A stretch of DNA of 64,000 bases from Nocardia sp. NBC_01329 (GTDB lineage: Bacteria; Actinomycetota; Actinomycetes; Mycobacteriales; Mycobacteriaceae): assembly GCF_035956715.1 (NCBI RefSeq), contig NZ_CP108381.1, positions 1 to 64,000 of the forward strand, written 5' to 3'. The translations under genes were made by a program, and so were the position numbers. The notes beneath the pieces were generated by a model. The model was not told where the DNA came from, searched no databases, and saw nothing but the letters and a program-made list of their open reading frames with translations. Positions within the stretch are counted from its first letter, which is position 1; each line of letters begins with the position of its first letter. Of the stretch, positions 37,641 to 46,285 are shown in pieces.

Positions 37641-38564
37641 ATGTCATACCCGACCGGGGGCTCCGGGTACAACGCACCCGTTCCGCCCTCCGTTCCGCCC
37701 ACTCCCGGCCCGCAGGCGGCCGGCGGTGCGACCACTGAGGCCGGCGGGAAAGGACTGCCGTTCTTCCTGACCATCGGTGTCGCCGCGGTGGGCGTGATCG
37801 CTTTCCTGCTCGGCTTCCTGTCCTATGTGGGCGCCGATACCGATATGGATCTGCCGTCGTCGGCGGATACCAGCCTGAATCTGTTCGAGTACCAGGAAGC
37901 GACGATCGGCGGACTGCTGTTGATCGCCGCGTTGCTCGCGGGGCTTTCGCTGCTGCCGAAGCAGAACTGGGTCGGCGCGGCGGCGGCGGTCGCGGCCGGA
38001 ACCTTCATCACCATTCTGTTCCAGCTGTTCAGCCTGCCCGAGGGCGCCAAGGCCGAGATCGGGCTCTACCTGATCCTGGTTCTCGCGCTGGTGCAGACGG
38101 GCCTGGCGGTGGCGGTCGTCCTCTTCGATACCGGAATCCTCACCCCGCCGGCCGCTCGTCCGGCCGCGACAGCCGGATTCCCGGGCGGCCAGCAGGGTTA
38201 CGGCCAGCAGCAATACCAGGGCCAGCAGGGTTACGGCCAGCAGCAGGGTTACGGCCAGCAGTACAGCAGCGGGCAGCAGCAGCAGCCGGGTTACGGTCAG
38301 CAGCAGCAGGCCTATGGTCAGCAGCCGGCCTACGGCCAGCAGCAACAGCAGCAGCAGGCGTACGGCCAGCAGCCGCAGCAGTCGCCGTATGCCGGTGGCC
38401 AGCAGCAGCCCTCGCCTTACGGTCAGCAGCCGCAGCAGCAGGCCTATGGTCAGCCGCAGCAGCAGCCGGGTCAGCCGGCGGCCCAGCCGTTCGGTGGCGA
38501 GCAGCCCGCCGACCCGGCCGCCGACGCCACCCGCGCGTTCCGGCAGTCCGACGACCAGAAGTGA
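37641..38564 (+). CDS. Four-helix membrane protein with Gln/Gly/Tyr-rich low-complexity tail (34-kDa antigen family)
   Basis: 307 aa from the ATG at 37641 with AGGAG upstream; the longer frame from 37557 is not favoured. A Pro/Gly-rich N-terminus precedes four hydrophobic segments (~43-64, ~88-105, ~112-132, ~140-165). A ~120-residue C-terminal tail follows, built of GYGQQ/AYGQQ/PYGQQ variants with runs of up to seven Gln. It occupies the position of M. tuberculosis Rv0954, also a membrane protein with a low-complexity tail. Function unknown; being next to perM, a link to cell division or envelope growth is plausible but not shown. Confidence 0.85.
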   Translation: MSYPTGGSGYNAPVPPSVPPTPGPQAAGGATTEAGGKGLPFFLTIGVAAVGVIAFLLGFLSYVGADTDMDLPSSADTSLNLFEYQEATIGGLLLIAALLAGLSLLPKQNWVGAAAAVAAGTFITILFQLFSLPEGAKAEIGLYLILVLALVQTGLAVAVVLFDTGILTPPAARPAATAGFPGGQQGYGQQQYQGQQGYGQQQGYGQQYSSGQQQQPGYGQQQQAYGQQPAYGQQQQQQQAYGQQPQQSPYAGGQQQPSPYGQQPQQQAYGQPQQQPGQPAAQPFGGEQPADPAADATRAFRQSDDQK

Positions 38565-38631
38565 TCATCGGCAGCACCCGGCGCGGCGCGCCTGAAGCGT
38601 CCGTGCCGGGGTGGCTGCCACTCTGAAATCC

Positions 38632-40212
38632 ATGAGCTCCCCGCGTACCTCGTCGAATCACCCGCTCCGGGGCGCGCGCGGGAGCTCGCCGCGTTCCGGC
38701 GATGTGCCGGGGTTTCTCTCGCTGCCACCCGACCGTGCCCGGGTGCTCCTCTTCGTGGCCTTCCGGCCCGCCGCTTTCGCATTGGCGGCCATCGTCGCCA
38801 CCATGCTGGTGACCCTTTTCACCGCGGGCAGCGATCTCACCGGTCTCAGCGGTGCGGTTGCCGCGGGCTGGCTCGCCGTGCACCAGGTGCCGTTGCTCAT
38901 CGGCACCACTACGGTGGGCCTGCTACCGGTGCTGCCGACGGCACTGCTGCTGTGGGCAGCGGCCCGGGAAGCCGTCGCTGCTACCGATATCGAACCCACC
39001 CGGGCCGAACTGGGCTGGCTCTGCGGTGCGGCTGTGGGCGGGCCGCTGCTCATCACGGCGGTATGCCTGGCGGTGACCGAGGACGCGTCCGGATCCATTG
39101 CCCTGCAACGTCCTAATCCGTTGACCGCCTTCGGCTGGGTGCTGCTGCTGCACTTGACGGCTGTGCTGTGCGGTGTCGCGTTCCGGTGCCGGGAACAGAT
39201 ATTCGAGGGTCTGCCCTACGACGTGATCGCCGCCGCGTATGTGGCGGGGCGGTCGGTGCTGCGTTTACTCGCCGCCGCGGCTGTCCTGCTGGCGCTGGCT
39301 CTGATGGTGCAGTGGGCGCGCGTCGGTGAGACCTACGGCTCCACAGAAGGGTTCGTGGACGTCCTCGGGCTCACCCTGCTCTCGCTGCTGTACCTGCCCA
39401 ACACGGTGGTGGCCGGTGTGGGAGTGCTGGTGGGTCCGGGCATCCAGTTCGGTGACGCGTCGATCGGAGTTTTCACGGTTGTCGGCGGGCCGATTCCGGC
39501 GGTACCGGTAGTGGCCGCAGTGCCGACCGGTCCGGCAGTGCTCTGGTGGGCCGTATTGTTGCTGGTCCCGGCTGCCGTGGGCGTGTACGGGGGTGTGGAA
39601 TCGGCCCGGGTGAGCTACGACCGTCCCGGTGCGCCCTGGGCACTGTTCGCCTCTGCCGGGCTCGGGAGCGCGGCTCTCACCGCGTTTGCCGCGCTGTCCG
39701 GCGGAGAACTGGGAAATTTCGGCAGGCTGGGTGTGGACCTGCCGGTGTTCGCCCTGGCGGTGTTCGCCTGGCTGGCGATCCCCGGCTACGCGGGCCTGCT
39801 GTTCGCACGGACTTTCGTGGTCTCGTTCCCCACACCGCTGATGCGCCACCCGGACGCGCTCTTCGACCCTGACGACGCAGACCCCGACTACGACGAGGAC
39901 CACTATCCGGACGAGTCGGAGTCCGTCCGCCCTCGAACGGACCGCGCGCTTCCGTCCGGGCGGCTCCCGGAGCTCCCGGGCGATACCGCGACCGGCTCGG
40001 CCGGTCGCTATGCCGATCTGCTCGATCACCCGCACGCCGAGTCGCCCGGTCCGGAGCGACCGCTGGAGGTCGACGCCGAGGTTGTGGAGGAACAGCCGGG
40101 CAGGCCGGGCCGTGGCTCCCTCGCCGCCGCCGCGGAGGCAGCGCCCGAGATCGTGGACGCCGAAGTGGTCGAATCGGATGCGCCGGACGGCGAGGCCGGG
40201 GACAGCCACTAG
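38632..40212 (+). CDS. perM: PerM-like integral membrane protein (DUF6350)
   Basis: 526 aa from the ATG at 38632 (MSSPRTSSNH); an earlier in-frame GTG at 38611 is less likely. About ten hydrophobic helices between residues ~30 and ~400 (starting RVLLFVAFRPAAFALAAIVATM), then an acidic, Asp/Glu/Pro-rich cytosolic tail (~405-526). Gene order and topology match M. tuberculosis Rv0955 (PerM), which stabilises the divisome protein FtsB and supports persistence. No enzymatic motif is visible. It starts 67 bp after the Q-tailed protein gene and may share its transcript. Confidence 0.82.
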   Translation: MSSPRTSSNHPLRGARGSSPRSGDVPGFLSLPPDRARVLLFVAFRPAAFALAAIVATMLVTLFTAGSDLTGLSGAVAAGWLAVHQVPLLIGTTTVGLLPVLPTALLLWAAAREAVAATDIEPTRAELGWLCGAAVGGPLLITAVCLAVTEDASGSIALQRPNPLTAFGWVLLLHLTAVLCGVAFRCREQIFEGLPYDVIAAAYVAGRSVLRLLAAAAVLLALALMVQWARVGETYGSTEGFVDVLGLTLLSLLYLPNTVVAGVGVLVGPGIQFGDASIGVFTVVGGPIPAVPVVAAVPTGPAVLWWAVLLLVPAAVGVYGGVESARVSYDRPGAPWALFASAGLGSAALTAFAALSGGELGNFGRLGVDLPVFALAVFAWLAIPGYAGLLFARTFVVSFPTPLMRHPDALFDPDDADPDYDEDHYPDESESVRPRTDRALPSGRLPELPGDTATGSAGRYADLLDHPHAESPGPERPLEVDAEVVEEQPGRPGRGSLAAAAEAAPEIVDAEVVESDAPDGEAGDSH

Positions 40213-40349
40213 CCACACCGCCGTCCGGCATGCTCCGGGGCGCCTCACTGCCGCCGGAGGGCCGCGGGAGAGCGTCTACTAGGCTCTATCCGTGCCGCGG
40301 GTTCGTCCCCGCCGGCGGGTGAACCCCGCCCGCCGTTCCTTCGAACTCC

Positions 40350-40364
40350 AGGAGTAGAGCCCTG
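40350..40364 (+). promoter_or_regulatory. Ribosome-binding site and CTG start codon of purN
   Basis: AGGAG at 40350-40354 is followed by 7 nt and the codon CTG at 40362-40364. The frame has a stop at 40320-40322 and no ATG, GTG or TTG between that stop and the conserved [12 protein letters not shown] segment, so CTG is the only well-placed initiator. Confidence 0.7.
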
Positions 40365-41009
40365 ACCGCCCCGGAACCCACCGATTCCACCCCGGCCGGC
40401 CTGGTCGTACTCGCCTCGGGGACCGGTTCACTGTTGCGCGCGTTGATCGAGGCCGCGGCGGACTCCGCGTATCCGGCCCGGATCCACGCTGTGGGTGTGG
40501 ATCGGGAATGCGCCGCTGTCGAGCACGCGGAAGCAGCGGGTATCCCCACCTTCCGGGCCGCGATCGGGGATCACGCCGACCGCGCCGCGTGGGATATCGC
40601 GCTCACCGGAACAGTGGCCGGGTATTCGCCCGAACTGGTGGTATGCGCGGGATTCATGAAGCTGCTGGGCCCCGCGTTCCTGGATCGTTTCGGCGGCCGG
40701 ATCATCAACACCCATCCCGCCCTCCTGCCCGCTTTCCCCGGTGCGCACGGGGTGCGGGACGCGCTGGCCTACGGGGTCCGGGTCACCGGGACCACGGTGC
40801 ACCTGGTCGACTCCGGTGTGGACACCGGCCCGATCCTGGCCCAGGAAGCCGTCCGGGTCGATCCGGCCGACGACGAGGCGGGCCTGCACGAGCGCATCAA
40901 AGTCGTGGAGCGACGGTTACTGGTGGAAGTGGTCGCCGCCGTCGCGACCCGCGGAATTGTCTCCGATGGACGAAAGGCAGTTATCCCTGATGAGCGAGTT
41001 CTCCGGTGA
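40362..41009 (+). CDS. purN: Phosphoribosylglycinamide formyltransferase
   Basis: 215 aa if started at CTG 40362 ([28 protein letters not shown]). The first permitted ATG/GTG/TTG, a TTG at 40434, would delete beta-1 and the phosphate-binding GTGSLL loop. The catalytic set is complete: [25 protein letters not shown] (Asn and His) and [17 protein letters not shown] (Asp). It transfers formyl from 10-formyl-THF to GAR, step three of purine synthesis. The stop overlaps the purH start by 4 bp (GTGA), giving a purN-purH operon as in M. tuberculosis Rv0956-Rv0957. Confidence 0.93.
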   Translation: MTAPEPTDSTPAGLVVLASGTGSLLRALIEAAADSAYPARIHAVGVDRECAAVEHAEAAGIPTFRAAIGDHADRAAWDIALTGTVAGYSPELVVCAGFMKLLGPAFLDRFGGRIINTHPALLPAFPGAHGVRDALAYGVRVTGTTVHLVDSGVDTGPILAQEAVRVDPADDEAGLHERIKVVERRLLVEVVAAVATRGIVSDGRKAVIPDERVLR

Positions 41010-42568
41010 GTGAACGTACGCCGATCCGCCGGGCGCTGGTGAGCGTCTACGACAAGACCGGGCTCGTGGAGCTGGCGACCGCACTGCACGCGGCCGGCGT
41101 GGAACTGGTATCCACCGGGTCCACGGCCGCGCGGATCGCCGACGCCGGCGTGCCGGTGACCAAGGTCGAGGACCTGACCGGGTTCCCGGAAACGTTGGAC
41201 GGCCGGGTCAAAACGCTGCATCCGCGGGTCCACGCGGGCATCCTGGCCGATACCCGCAAGACCGAACACCTCGATCAGCTCACCGAATTGGGCATCGAGG
41301 CGTTCCAGCTGGTGGTGGTCAACCTCTATCCGTTCAGTGAGACCGTCGCCAGTGGTGCGAGCCCGGACGAATGCGTCGAGCAGATCGATATCGGCGGACC
41401 GTCGATGGTGCGGGCGGCGGCCAAGAACCATCCGTCGGTGGCCGTGGTGGTGAACACCGGAGACTACGATGAAGTGCGCAAGGCGGTGGCCGACGGCGGT
41501 TTCACGCTGTCGGAGCGTATCGCGCTGGCCGCCAAGGCCTTCCAGCACACCGCGAGTTATGACGTAGCGGTGGCGAACTGGATGGCGACGACGCTGGTCG
41601 AAAAAACTTCCGAAGACGCGGAATTCCCGTCTTGGATCGCGGCGGTCTGGGACCGGTCGGCCGTCTTGCGCTACGGCGAGAACCCGCATCAGCGGGCCGC
41701 CCTCTACACCGACGGCGACGGTGGTCGCGGGCTGGCGCGGGCACAGCAGTTGCACGGCAAGGAGATGTCGTACAACAACTACACCGATGCCGATGCCGCC
41801 CGGCGCGCCGCCTACGACCACAGCGCTCCCGCGGTCGCGATCATCAAGCACGCCAACCCCTGCGGTGTCGCCACGGGCGAGGACATCGCCGAGGCGCATC
41901 GTAAGGCGCACGCCTGCGACCCGGTCAGCGCCTACGGCGGCGTCATCGCGACCAACCGTGAGGTATCGGTCGCGATGGCCCAGCAGGTGGCCGAAATCTT
42001 CACCGAGGTGATCGTGGCGCCCTCTTACGCCGATGGTGCTGTGGAGGTGCTGCAGCGCAAGAAGAACATCCGGATCCTGATCGCCGAATCGCCCGCGCCG
42101 TCGGGCGCCGAGCTTCGCCCGGTGAGCGGCGGGCTGCTGGTGCAGGACCGTGATGTGATCGACGCCGCGGGTGACGATCCGGCGAACTGGACGCTCGCGG
42201 TCGGCGAACCCGCCGACGCGGCGACCCTCGCCGATCTGGAATTCGCTTGGCGTGCTTGCCGGGCGGTGAAATCCAACGCGATTCTACTGGCGCAGGACGG
42301 CGCCTCGGTGGGCGTGGGTATGGGGCAGGTCAACCGGGTCGATTCGGTGCGGCTCGCAGTCCAGCGGGCCGGTGATCGCGCGGCGGGTTCGGTCGCGGCT
42401 TCGGATGCGTACTTCCCGTTCCCGGACGGCCCGCAACTGCTGCTCGAGGCCGGTATCCGGGCCATCGTCCAGCCGGGCGGTTCGGTGCGTGATCAGGACA
42501 CCATCGACGCCGCGCGAGCGGCCGGGGTGACCATGTACTTCACCGGGTCCCGGCACTTCGCCCACTGA
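41006..42568 (+). CDS. purH: Bifunctional AICAR transformylase / IMP cyclohydrolase
   Basis: 520 aa from a GTG overlapping the purN stop. The N-terminal IMP cyclohydrolase (MGS-like) domain has [17 protein letters not shown] and [16 protein letters not shown]. The AICAR formyltransferase domain begins ~residue 205 and has [24 protein letters not shown] (catalytic Lys-His) and the C-terminal [25 protein letters not shown]. It carries out the last two steps of IMP synthesis. Terminated by a strong hairpin at 42593-42630. Confidence 0.98.
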   Translation: MSERTPIRRALVSVYDKTGLVELATALHAAGVELVSTGSTAARIADAGVPVTKVEDLTGFPETLDGRVKTLHPRVHAGILADTRKTEHLDQLTELGIEAFQLVVVNLYPFSETVASGASPDECVEQIDIGGPSMVRAAAKNHPSVAVVVNTGDYDEVRKAVADGGFTLSERIALAAKAFQHTASYDVAVANWMATTLVEKTSEDAEFPSWIAAVWDRSAVLRYGENPHQRAALYTDGDGGRGLARAQQLHGKEMSYNNYTDADAARRAAYDHSAPAVAIIKHANPCGVATGEDIAEAHRKAHACDPVSAYGGVIATNREVSVAMAQQVAEIFTEVIVAPSYADGAVEVLQRKKNIRILIAESPAPSGAELRPVSGGLLVQDRDVIDAAGDDPANWTLAVGEPADAATLADLEFAWRACRAVKSNAILLAQDGASVGVGMGQVNRVDSVRLAVQRAGDRAAGSVAASDAYFPFPDGPQLLLEAGIRAIVQPGGSVRDQDTIDAARAAGVTMYFTGSRHFAH

Positions 42569-42592
42569 TATCGGCAGACGCGCCAAAAGGCC

Positions 42593-42630
42593 GTGTGGCC
42601 CCTCGATCGCTGTGAAACGAGGGGCCACAC
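42593..42630. terminator. Strong terminator hairpin after purH
   Basis: Perfect 13-bp arms gtgtggcccctcg (42593-42605) / cgaggggccacac (42618-42630), 12-nt loop, no T-run. It lies between the convergent purH and lipoprotein genes. Confidence 0.75.
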
Positions 42631-42782
42631 CGCCGCGGCGCCCGGAACTCACACACCGGCGCCGTCGAAAAACCGGCAGCAAATGGCCGGGCCTACCCGC
42701 CGGACAGCCACAACTTGTGGTGCCGGTATTTCTGGGGTCATGAGCAGTGTCGCGCCACCGGATGTCGGCTGGTTCGTGGTGC

Positions 42783-43253
42783 TCAGACCGCGCTGAGTAC
42801 CGTGCGATCGCCGAGCGGCCCGGCCAGCTGGATCTCGAGTGTGCCGAATACCGCCATCATCACGCACATCTTGTCGGTGGAATCGGCGCGGGTGCCCTGC
42901 CGCAGCGCCACGGTGACCGAACTGTCGTTCTCGCTGACAGTGGCGTCCACGCCGTAGCATTCGGGCACTCCGGATTCGAAGTGGACGGCGATACGGTCCG
43001 CTGCCACGCGGGTCCACGAGGTGAATGCTATGGGGTGGGCGCCGACGATCGCCGGGTCGGCGGTGAAGATCCGGCCGGGATCGGCACCGGGGGCCTCGGT
43101 CGGGGTGCCGGGTTCGGGAGCCGGTGCGGGTGTCGAGGTCGCGGAGGGCGGGGGGCCCGGTTCCGAGGCGACCGTATCGTCGGTACCGCACGCGGTGGCC
43201 GCGAGGACGACGCCGAGAGCCAGAATTGCCGTGAATCCCCGCAGTGTGACCAT
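42783..43253 (-). CDS. Small putative lipoprotein
   Basis: 156 aa from the ATG at 43253 (MVTLRGFTAIL); another ATG two codons upstream is equally possible. A signal peptide with a lipobox-like LAATAC end is followed by a Ser/Thr/Pro-rich linker (~35-60) and a ~95-residue domain with two Cys (PECYGVDATV, DKMCVMMAV) that could form a disulfide. It reads as a mycobacterial-type secreted immunoglobulin-like or binding domain, but I do not recognise the family. It lies 123 bp downstream of rpsR on the same strand; no terminator is visible between, so partial read-through from the zinc-free ribosomal operon is conceivable. Confidence 0.75.
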   Translation of the reverse strand: MVTLRGFTAILALGVVLAATACGTDDTVASEPGPPPSATSTPAPAPEPGTPTEAPGADPGRIFTADPAIVGAHPIAFTSWTRVAADRIAVHFESGVPECYGVDATVSENDSSVTVALRQGTRADSTDKMCVMMAVFGTLEIQLAGPLGDRTVLSAV

Positions 43254-43375
43254 GGGCATCACTGTAGTGGGGGCGGATCCGGCGGCCGGTGCCACGAGCG
43301 GGGACCCGATCGCAGTCGAACGCCCGGACCGCGATCCGCGGTACCGGGCGTGGGGATCGGAAAGGTGTGGCCGGT

Positions 43376-43630
43376 TCAGCGGCTGGTGAAGGGCAGTAGC
43401 GCCATTTCGCGTGCGTTCTTCACCGCGACCGCGACCTGTCGCTGCTGCTGCGGGGTCAGGCCGGTGACCCGGCGGCTGCGGATCTTGCCGCGATCGGAGA
43501 TGAAGGTGCGCAGCAGGTTCACGTCTTTGTAGTCGACCGTCTCGATACCCGCGGCGATGAGTGGATTCTTCTTGGGCCGGCGGGCCTGTTCGGCGCGGAC
43601 CTTCTTCGACGGGCCTCGTTTGATTGCCAT
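43376..43630 (-). CDS. rpsR: Ribosomal protein bS18, zinc-free paralogue
   Basis: 84 aa: [69 protein letters not shown]. The family core is complete, but the N-terminal CxxC zinc ligands of the C+ form are absent (no Cys at all). Last gene of the leftward rpmB-rpmG-rpsN-rpsR operon, matching M. tuberculosis Rv2055c-Rv2058c, which is repressed by Zur when zinc is plentiful. Replaces the zinc-binding S18 in zinc-poor cells. Confidence 0.96.
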   Translation of the reverse strand: MAIKRGPSKKVRAEQARRPKKNPLIAAGIETVDYKDVNLLRTFISDRGKIRSRRVTGLTPQQQRQVAVAVKNAREMALLPFTSR

Positions 43631-43663
43631 GTGACCGGCTCCTAACTCACGAGATCGGTGGGG

Positions 43664-43969
43664 TTACCAGCTCGATTTGCGCACACCGGGCAATTCTCCT
43701 CGATGTGCCATCGCACGCACACGCACACGCGAAAGGCCGAATTTGCGGAGATAACCGCGTGGTCGCCCGTCGGCAGTGTCCCGATTGCGCAATCGTACCG
43801 GACTGGCGTCCCGGGGCAGTCGGCGCAGGGCGGCCTGTGCGGCCAGGCGCTCGTCCTCCGGAGTGGTCGGTTTCCGGATCGTTTCTTTGAGTTCGGCCCG
43901 GCGCTCGGCGTATCGGGCGACGATCACGCGGCGCTGCTCATCTCGGGCGATCTTGGATTTCTTGGCCAT
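43664..43969 (-). CDS. rpsN: Ribosomal protein uS14, long zinc-free form
   Basis: 101 aa, the long (E. coli-like) uS14 without the Cx2C-x12-Cx2C zinc module of the short 61-residue form. [24 protein letters not shown] and [43 protein letters not shown] are typical. The start codon overlaps the rpmG stop by one base (TGATG). Operon position and lack of Cys identify the zinc-starvation paralogue. Confidence 0.96.
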   Translation of the reverse strand: MAKKSKIARDEQRRVIVARYAERRAELKETIRKPTTPEDERLAAQAALRRLPRDASPVRLRNRDTADGRPRGYLRKFGLSRVRVRAMAHRGELPGVRKSSW

Positions 43970-44139
43970 CAGCGCTCCTCCCGGAAGTCGACGTGACGGC
44001 GGACCACGGGGTCATATTTGCGCAGGACCATGCGGTCGGGGTCGTTACGGCGGTTCTTGCGGGTGACGTAGGTGTAGCCGGTGCCCGCGGTGGAGCGGAG
44101 TTTGATCACCGGGCGGATATCGGTCGATTTGGATGCCAT
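43969..44139 (-). CDS. rpmG: Ribosomal protein bL33, zinc-free paralogue
   Basis: 56 aa from the ATG at 44139 ([17 protein letters not shown]); the frame is open ten codons further upstream, reaching into the rpmB end, without need. [27 protein letters not shown] is the L33 core. It has no Cys, so it is the C- form. Second gene of the operon, 7 bp after rpmB. Confidence 0.95.
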   Translation of the reverse strand: MASKSTDIRPVIKLRSTAGTGYTYVTRKNRRNDPDRMVLRKYDPVVRRHVDFREER

Positions 44140-44146
44140 CGTCAGC

Positions 44147-44383
44147 TCAGATCCGCGTCCCGCGGGCACGCAGCCGGGCCACCACGGCCTCGATTCCGTC
44201 CCGGTCGATGGTCTTGATGCCCTTCGCGGATACGTCGAGGGTTATCCGGCGGCCCTCGCTGGGCAGGTAGTAGGTCTTGCGCTGGATGTTCGGGTCCCAG
44301 CGCCGGTTGGTGCGTTTGTGTGAATGCGAGACGGCCTTGCCGAATCCGGGCTTGCGGCCGGTGACCTGACAGTGCGCCGACAT
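44147..44383 (-). CDS. rpmB: Ribosomal protein bL28, zinc-free paralogue
   Basis: 78 aa from the ATG at 44383; an open frame upstream to 45370 antisense to the CobW gene is not coding. [34 protein letters not shown] is the L28 signature. Only one Cys remains where the zinc form has a CxxC, so it cannot bind zinc in the usual way. First gene of the leftward operon, about 25 bp downstream of a Zur-like box. Confidence 0.95.
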   Translation of the reverse strand: MSAHCQVTGRKPGFGKAVSHSHKRTNRRWDPNIQRKTYYLPSEGRRITLDVSAKGIKTIDRDGIEAVVARLRARGTRI

Positions 44384-44407
44384 GCGGCTCCTTCCGACGT
44401 AAACGAT

Positions 44408-44427
44408 GATGACAATCGTTTTCGACA
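44408..44427. promoter_or_regulatory. Candidate Zur box upstream of rpmB
   Basis: The stretch tgacaatcgttttcg (44410-44424) matches most of the actinobacterial Zur palindrome TGAAAATNATTTTCA (mismatches near the centre and end). It is about 25 bp upstream of the rpmB start, in the promoter position of the leftward operon. Confidence 0.6.
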
Positions 44428-44462
44428 ACGAACGATCGACACTGTAGCGTGTGCCCCGTCGT

Positions 44463-44479
44463 AATTGAAAATCATTACC
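44463..44479. promoter_or_regulatory. Candidate Zur box upstream of the CobW-like gene
   Basis: taattgaaaatcatta contains a full left half (TGAAAATCATT) of the Zur palindrome, with a degenerate right half (acc). It ends just before the GAAAGGG ribosome-binding site of the rightward gene, so a bound repressor would block transcription of the bL31/bL32 arm. Confidence 0.6.
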
Positions 44480-44491
44480 GAAAGGGTAGTG

Positions 44492-45841
44492 GTGTCCCAT
44501 TCCGCACAACTCCCAGAAGACATCGGTCCCGGCGACCGGCGCACGCCTGTCGTGGTGGTCGCGGGCCTGCACGGTGACCCGGGCGGGTCCGTCGATCTCG
44601 TCGCGGAAGCGCTCGGCGCGGCCCCGGACACGGTGGTGGTTCGGCACGATCTCTCCGGCCTCGGAGAAGGGATCGTGCGGCGCACCGTCCGCCACGGCGG
44701 CAAGACGACGGTCTCGATACACGAACTCGCGCACGGCTGTGTCTCGTGCACCCTGAAAGCGGACCTGCTGCCGCTGCTGTGCACTCTCGCGGCCCGCGAT
44801 TCGGTGCATCGGATCGTGCTCGCCCTGGACCCGGCCGTCGAAGCGGAATCGGTGTGCCGGGGCATCGCCGAGGTGGTCGTCGCCGGTGTCGTCGGCCGGG
44901 TCGACGGGCCCGCCGCCCGTGACGTCCGGGTCGGCGCCGTGCTCACTGGCATCGACGCACGCACCTGGCTTGCCGCGGCGACCGGGGACGAAGCGCTGGA
45001 CGAACTCGGCTGGGCGTGGGCCGACGACGACCGCACGATCGCCCAACTGGCGGTCGGACAGGTCGATTTCGCGGATGCCCTGGTCGTGACCGGAAGCGAC
45101 GCCGTGGACCCACTGGAACGGGCTCGCCTCGGCGCGGTGCTGTCCCGGTTGAATCCGCGCGCTCCGGCGCTGTGGGCCGGAGCGGACACGACAGTGACGC
45201 CCGATGCGGTCGAGAATCTGCTGATGCGTATTCCGGCCGGGTCCCGCCGTGGGCGGGATTTCGACGCGCATGCCCCGCTGCTGCGTGGTCAGCCACCGCT
45301 GGCCCCGGAATGCGGTGTGGAACTGGTCGAATTCGCGTCCCGCCGGCCCTTCCATCCCGATCGCCTGCACGATGCGCTCGACGTCCTGTTCGAGGGAGTT
45401 GTCACGGCGCGTGGGCGAGTCTGGCTGGCGACCCAGCCCGATGAGGTCGTCTGGCTGGAATCGGCCGGGGGCGGACTGCGTATCGGGGGTGCGGGCCGCT
45501 GGCTGGCGGCGATGACCGAGGCCGAACGCGCCGAGGTGGAGCCGGAACGGGCGGCGATGGCCGGATTGCGCTGGGACGACCGCTTCGGCGACCGCGACAA
45601 CTCATTGGTCGTTCTCGTCCACACCGCCGATCCGGACGAAATCCGGGCGGCGCTGGAACAAGCCCTGGTCGACGACGCCGAACTGCGACTGGTGGAGCGG
45701 GCGCCTGGGCAGGTGGCCCGCTGGCCGGACCCTTTCGGTGAATGGCATACCGACCCCTGCGTGCCGGAGGAGCCGCATCCGGCCGCCACCGGCGAGGGCC
45801 GGGGCGGCGATACGGGCGAATCCGCCCGGAAGGAGAAGTGA
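44492..45841 (+). CDS. CobW/COG0523-like zinc-responsive protein lacking a P-loop (Rv0106/Mrf-like)
   Basis: 449 aa from the GTG at 44492 with GAAAGGG upstream; an in-frame TTG at 44465 lies inside the Zur box and is unlikely. The N-terminus [18 protein letters not shown] takes the place of the GxxxxGK(S/T) P-loop but has no Lys, so GTP hydrolysis is doubtful. [16 protein letters not shown] gives a CxxC in place of the CxCC metal motif. The CobW C-terminal domain ([19 protein letters not shown], ~[23 protein letters not shown] region) is intact. The overall pattern is that of M. tuberculosis Rv0106, the homologue of the M. smegmatis factor that recruits the hibernation protein MPY to zinc-free ribosomes. 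Overlaps rpmE by one base. Confidence 0.88.
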   Translation: MSHSAQLPEDIGPGDRRTPVVVVAGLHGDPGGSVDLVAEALGAAPDTVVVRHDLSGLGEGIVRRTVRHGGKTTVSIHELAHGCVSCTLKADLLPLLCTLAARDSVHRIVLALDPAVEAESVCRGIAEVVVAGVVGRVDGPAARDVRVGAVLTGIDARTWLAAATGDEALDELGWAWADDDRTIAQLAVGQVDFADALVVTGSDAVDPLERARLGAVLSRLNPRAPALWAGADTTVTPDAVENLLMRIPAGSRRGRDFDAHAPLLRGQPPLAPECGVELVEFASRRPFHPDRLHDALDVLFEGVVTARGRVWLATQPDEVVWLESAGGGLRIGGAGRWLAAMTEAERAEVEPERAAMAGLRWDDRFGDRDNSLVVLVHTADPDEIRAALEQALVDDAELRLVERAPGQVARWPDPFGEWHTDPCVPEEPHPAATGEGRGGDTGESARKEK

Positions 45842-46110
45842 TGAAAGCCGATATCCATCCCGACTACCATCCGGTGGTCGTCGAGGACGCGAGTACCGGG
45901 ACCCGATTCCTGACCCGCTCCACCGCCACCGCCGAGCGGACCGTCACCTGGACCGACGGCAACACCTATCCGCTGCTGGTCGTCGATGTCACCGCGGACT
46001 CCCACCCGTTCTGGACCGGCGCGCACCGCCTGCTCGATACCCAGGGCCGGGTGGAGAAATTCGAACGTAGATACGGCAAACGCGCCGTGCGGCCCCGGAA
46101 GGAGCGTTGA
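45841..46110 (+). CDS. rpmE2: Ribosomal protein bL31 type B (zinc-free)
   Basis: 89 aa: [56 protein letters not shown]. This is type B L31, with no Cys ligands and the typical ~85-90 residue length. ATG overlaps the CobW-like stop (TGATG). The longer frame from 45742 is out of register with that gene and not needed. Expected to replace the zinc L31 under zinc limitation. Confidence 0.96.
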   Translation: MKADIHPDYHPVVVEDASTGTRFLTRSTATAERTVTWTDGNTYPLLVVDVTADSHPFWTGAHRLLDTQGRVEKFERRYGKRAVRPRKER

Positions 46111-46111
46111 G

Positions 46112-46285
46112 ATGGCAGTGCCGAAGCGGCGGATGTCGCGGTCCAATACCCGTAGCCGCCGGTCGAACTGGAAGGCGACACCGCCCGATCTTGTCCCGGT
46201 CACGGTCGACGGGGTGGTGTACCGGGTGCCGCGGCGTCTGGTTCAGGCGGTTCGCCGCGGTCTGCTCGATCTGAAAGGCCGGTGA
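46112..46285 (+). CDS. rpmF: Ribosomal protein bL32, zinc-free paralogue
   Basis: 57 aa from the ATG at 46112 with AAGGAG ten bases upstream, 1 bp after the bL31 stop. [22 protein letters not shown] is the invariant L32 start. The CxxC...C zinc ligands of the usual form are replaced ([15 protein letters not shown]), so this is a C- paralogue. Last gene of the rightward arm. Confidence 0.94.
   Translation: MAVPKRRMSRSNTRSRRSNWKATPPDLVPVTVDGVVYRVPRRLVQAVRRGLLDLKGR

Noticed and set aside
40434..41009. purN starting at TTG 40434
   Set aside because: It deletes the first beta strand and phosphate-binding loop; a CTG with proper Shine-Dalgarno spacing lies upstream.
44465..44491. TTG start for the CobW-like gene
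   Set aside because: It lies within the Zur-like box and upstream of the GAAAGGG ribosome-binding site that points to GTG 44492.
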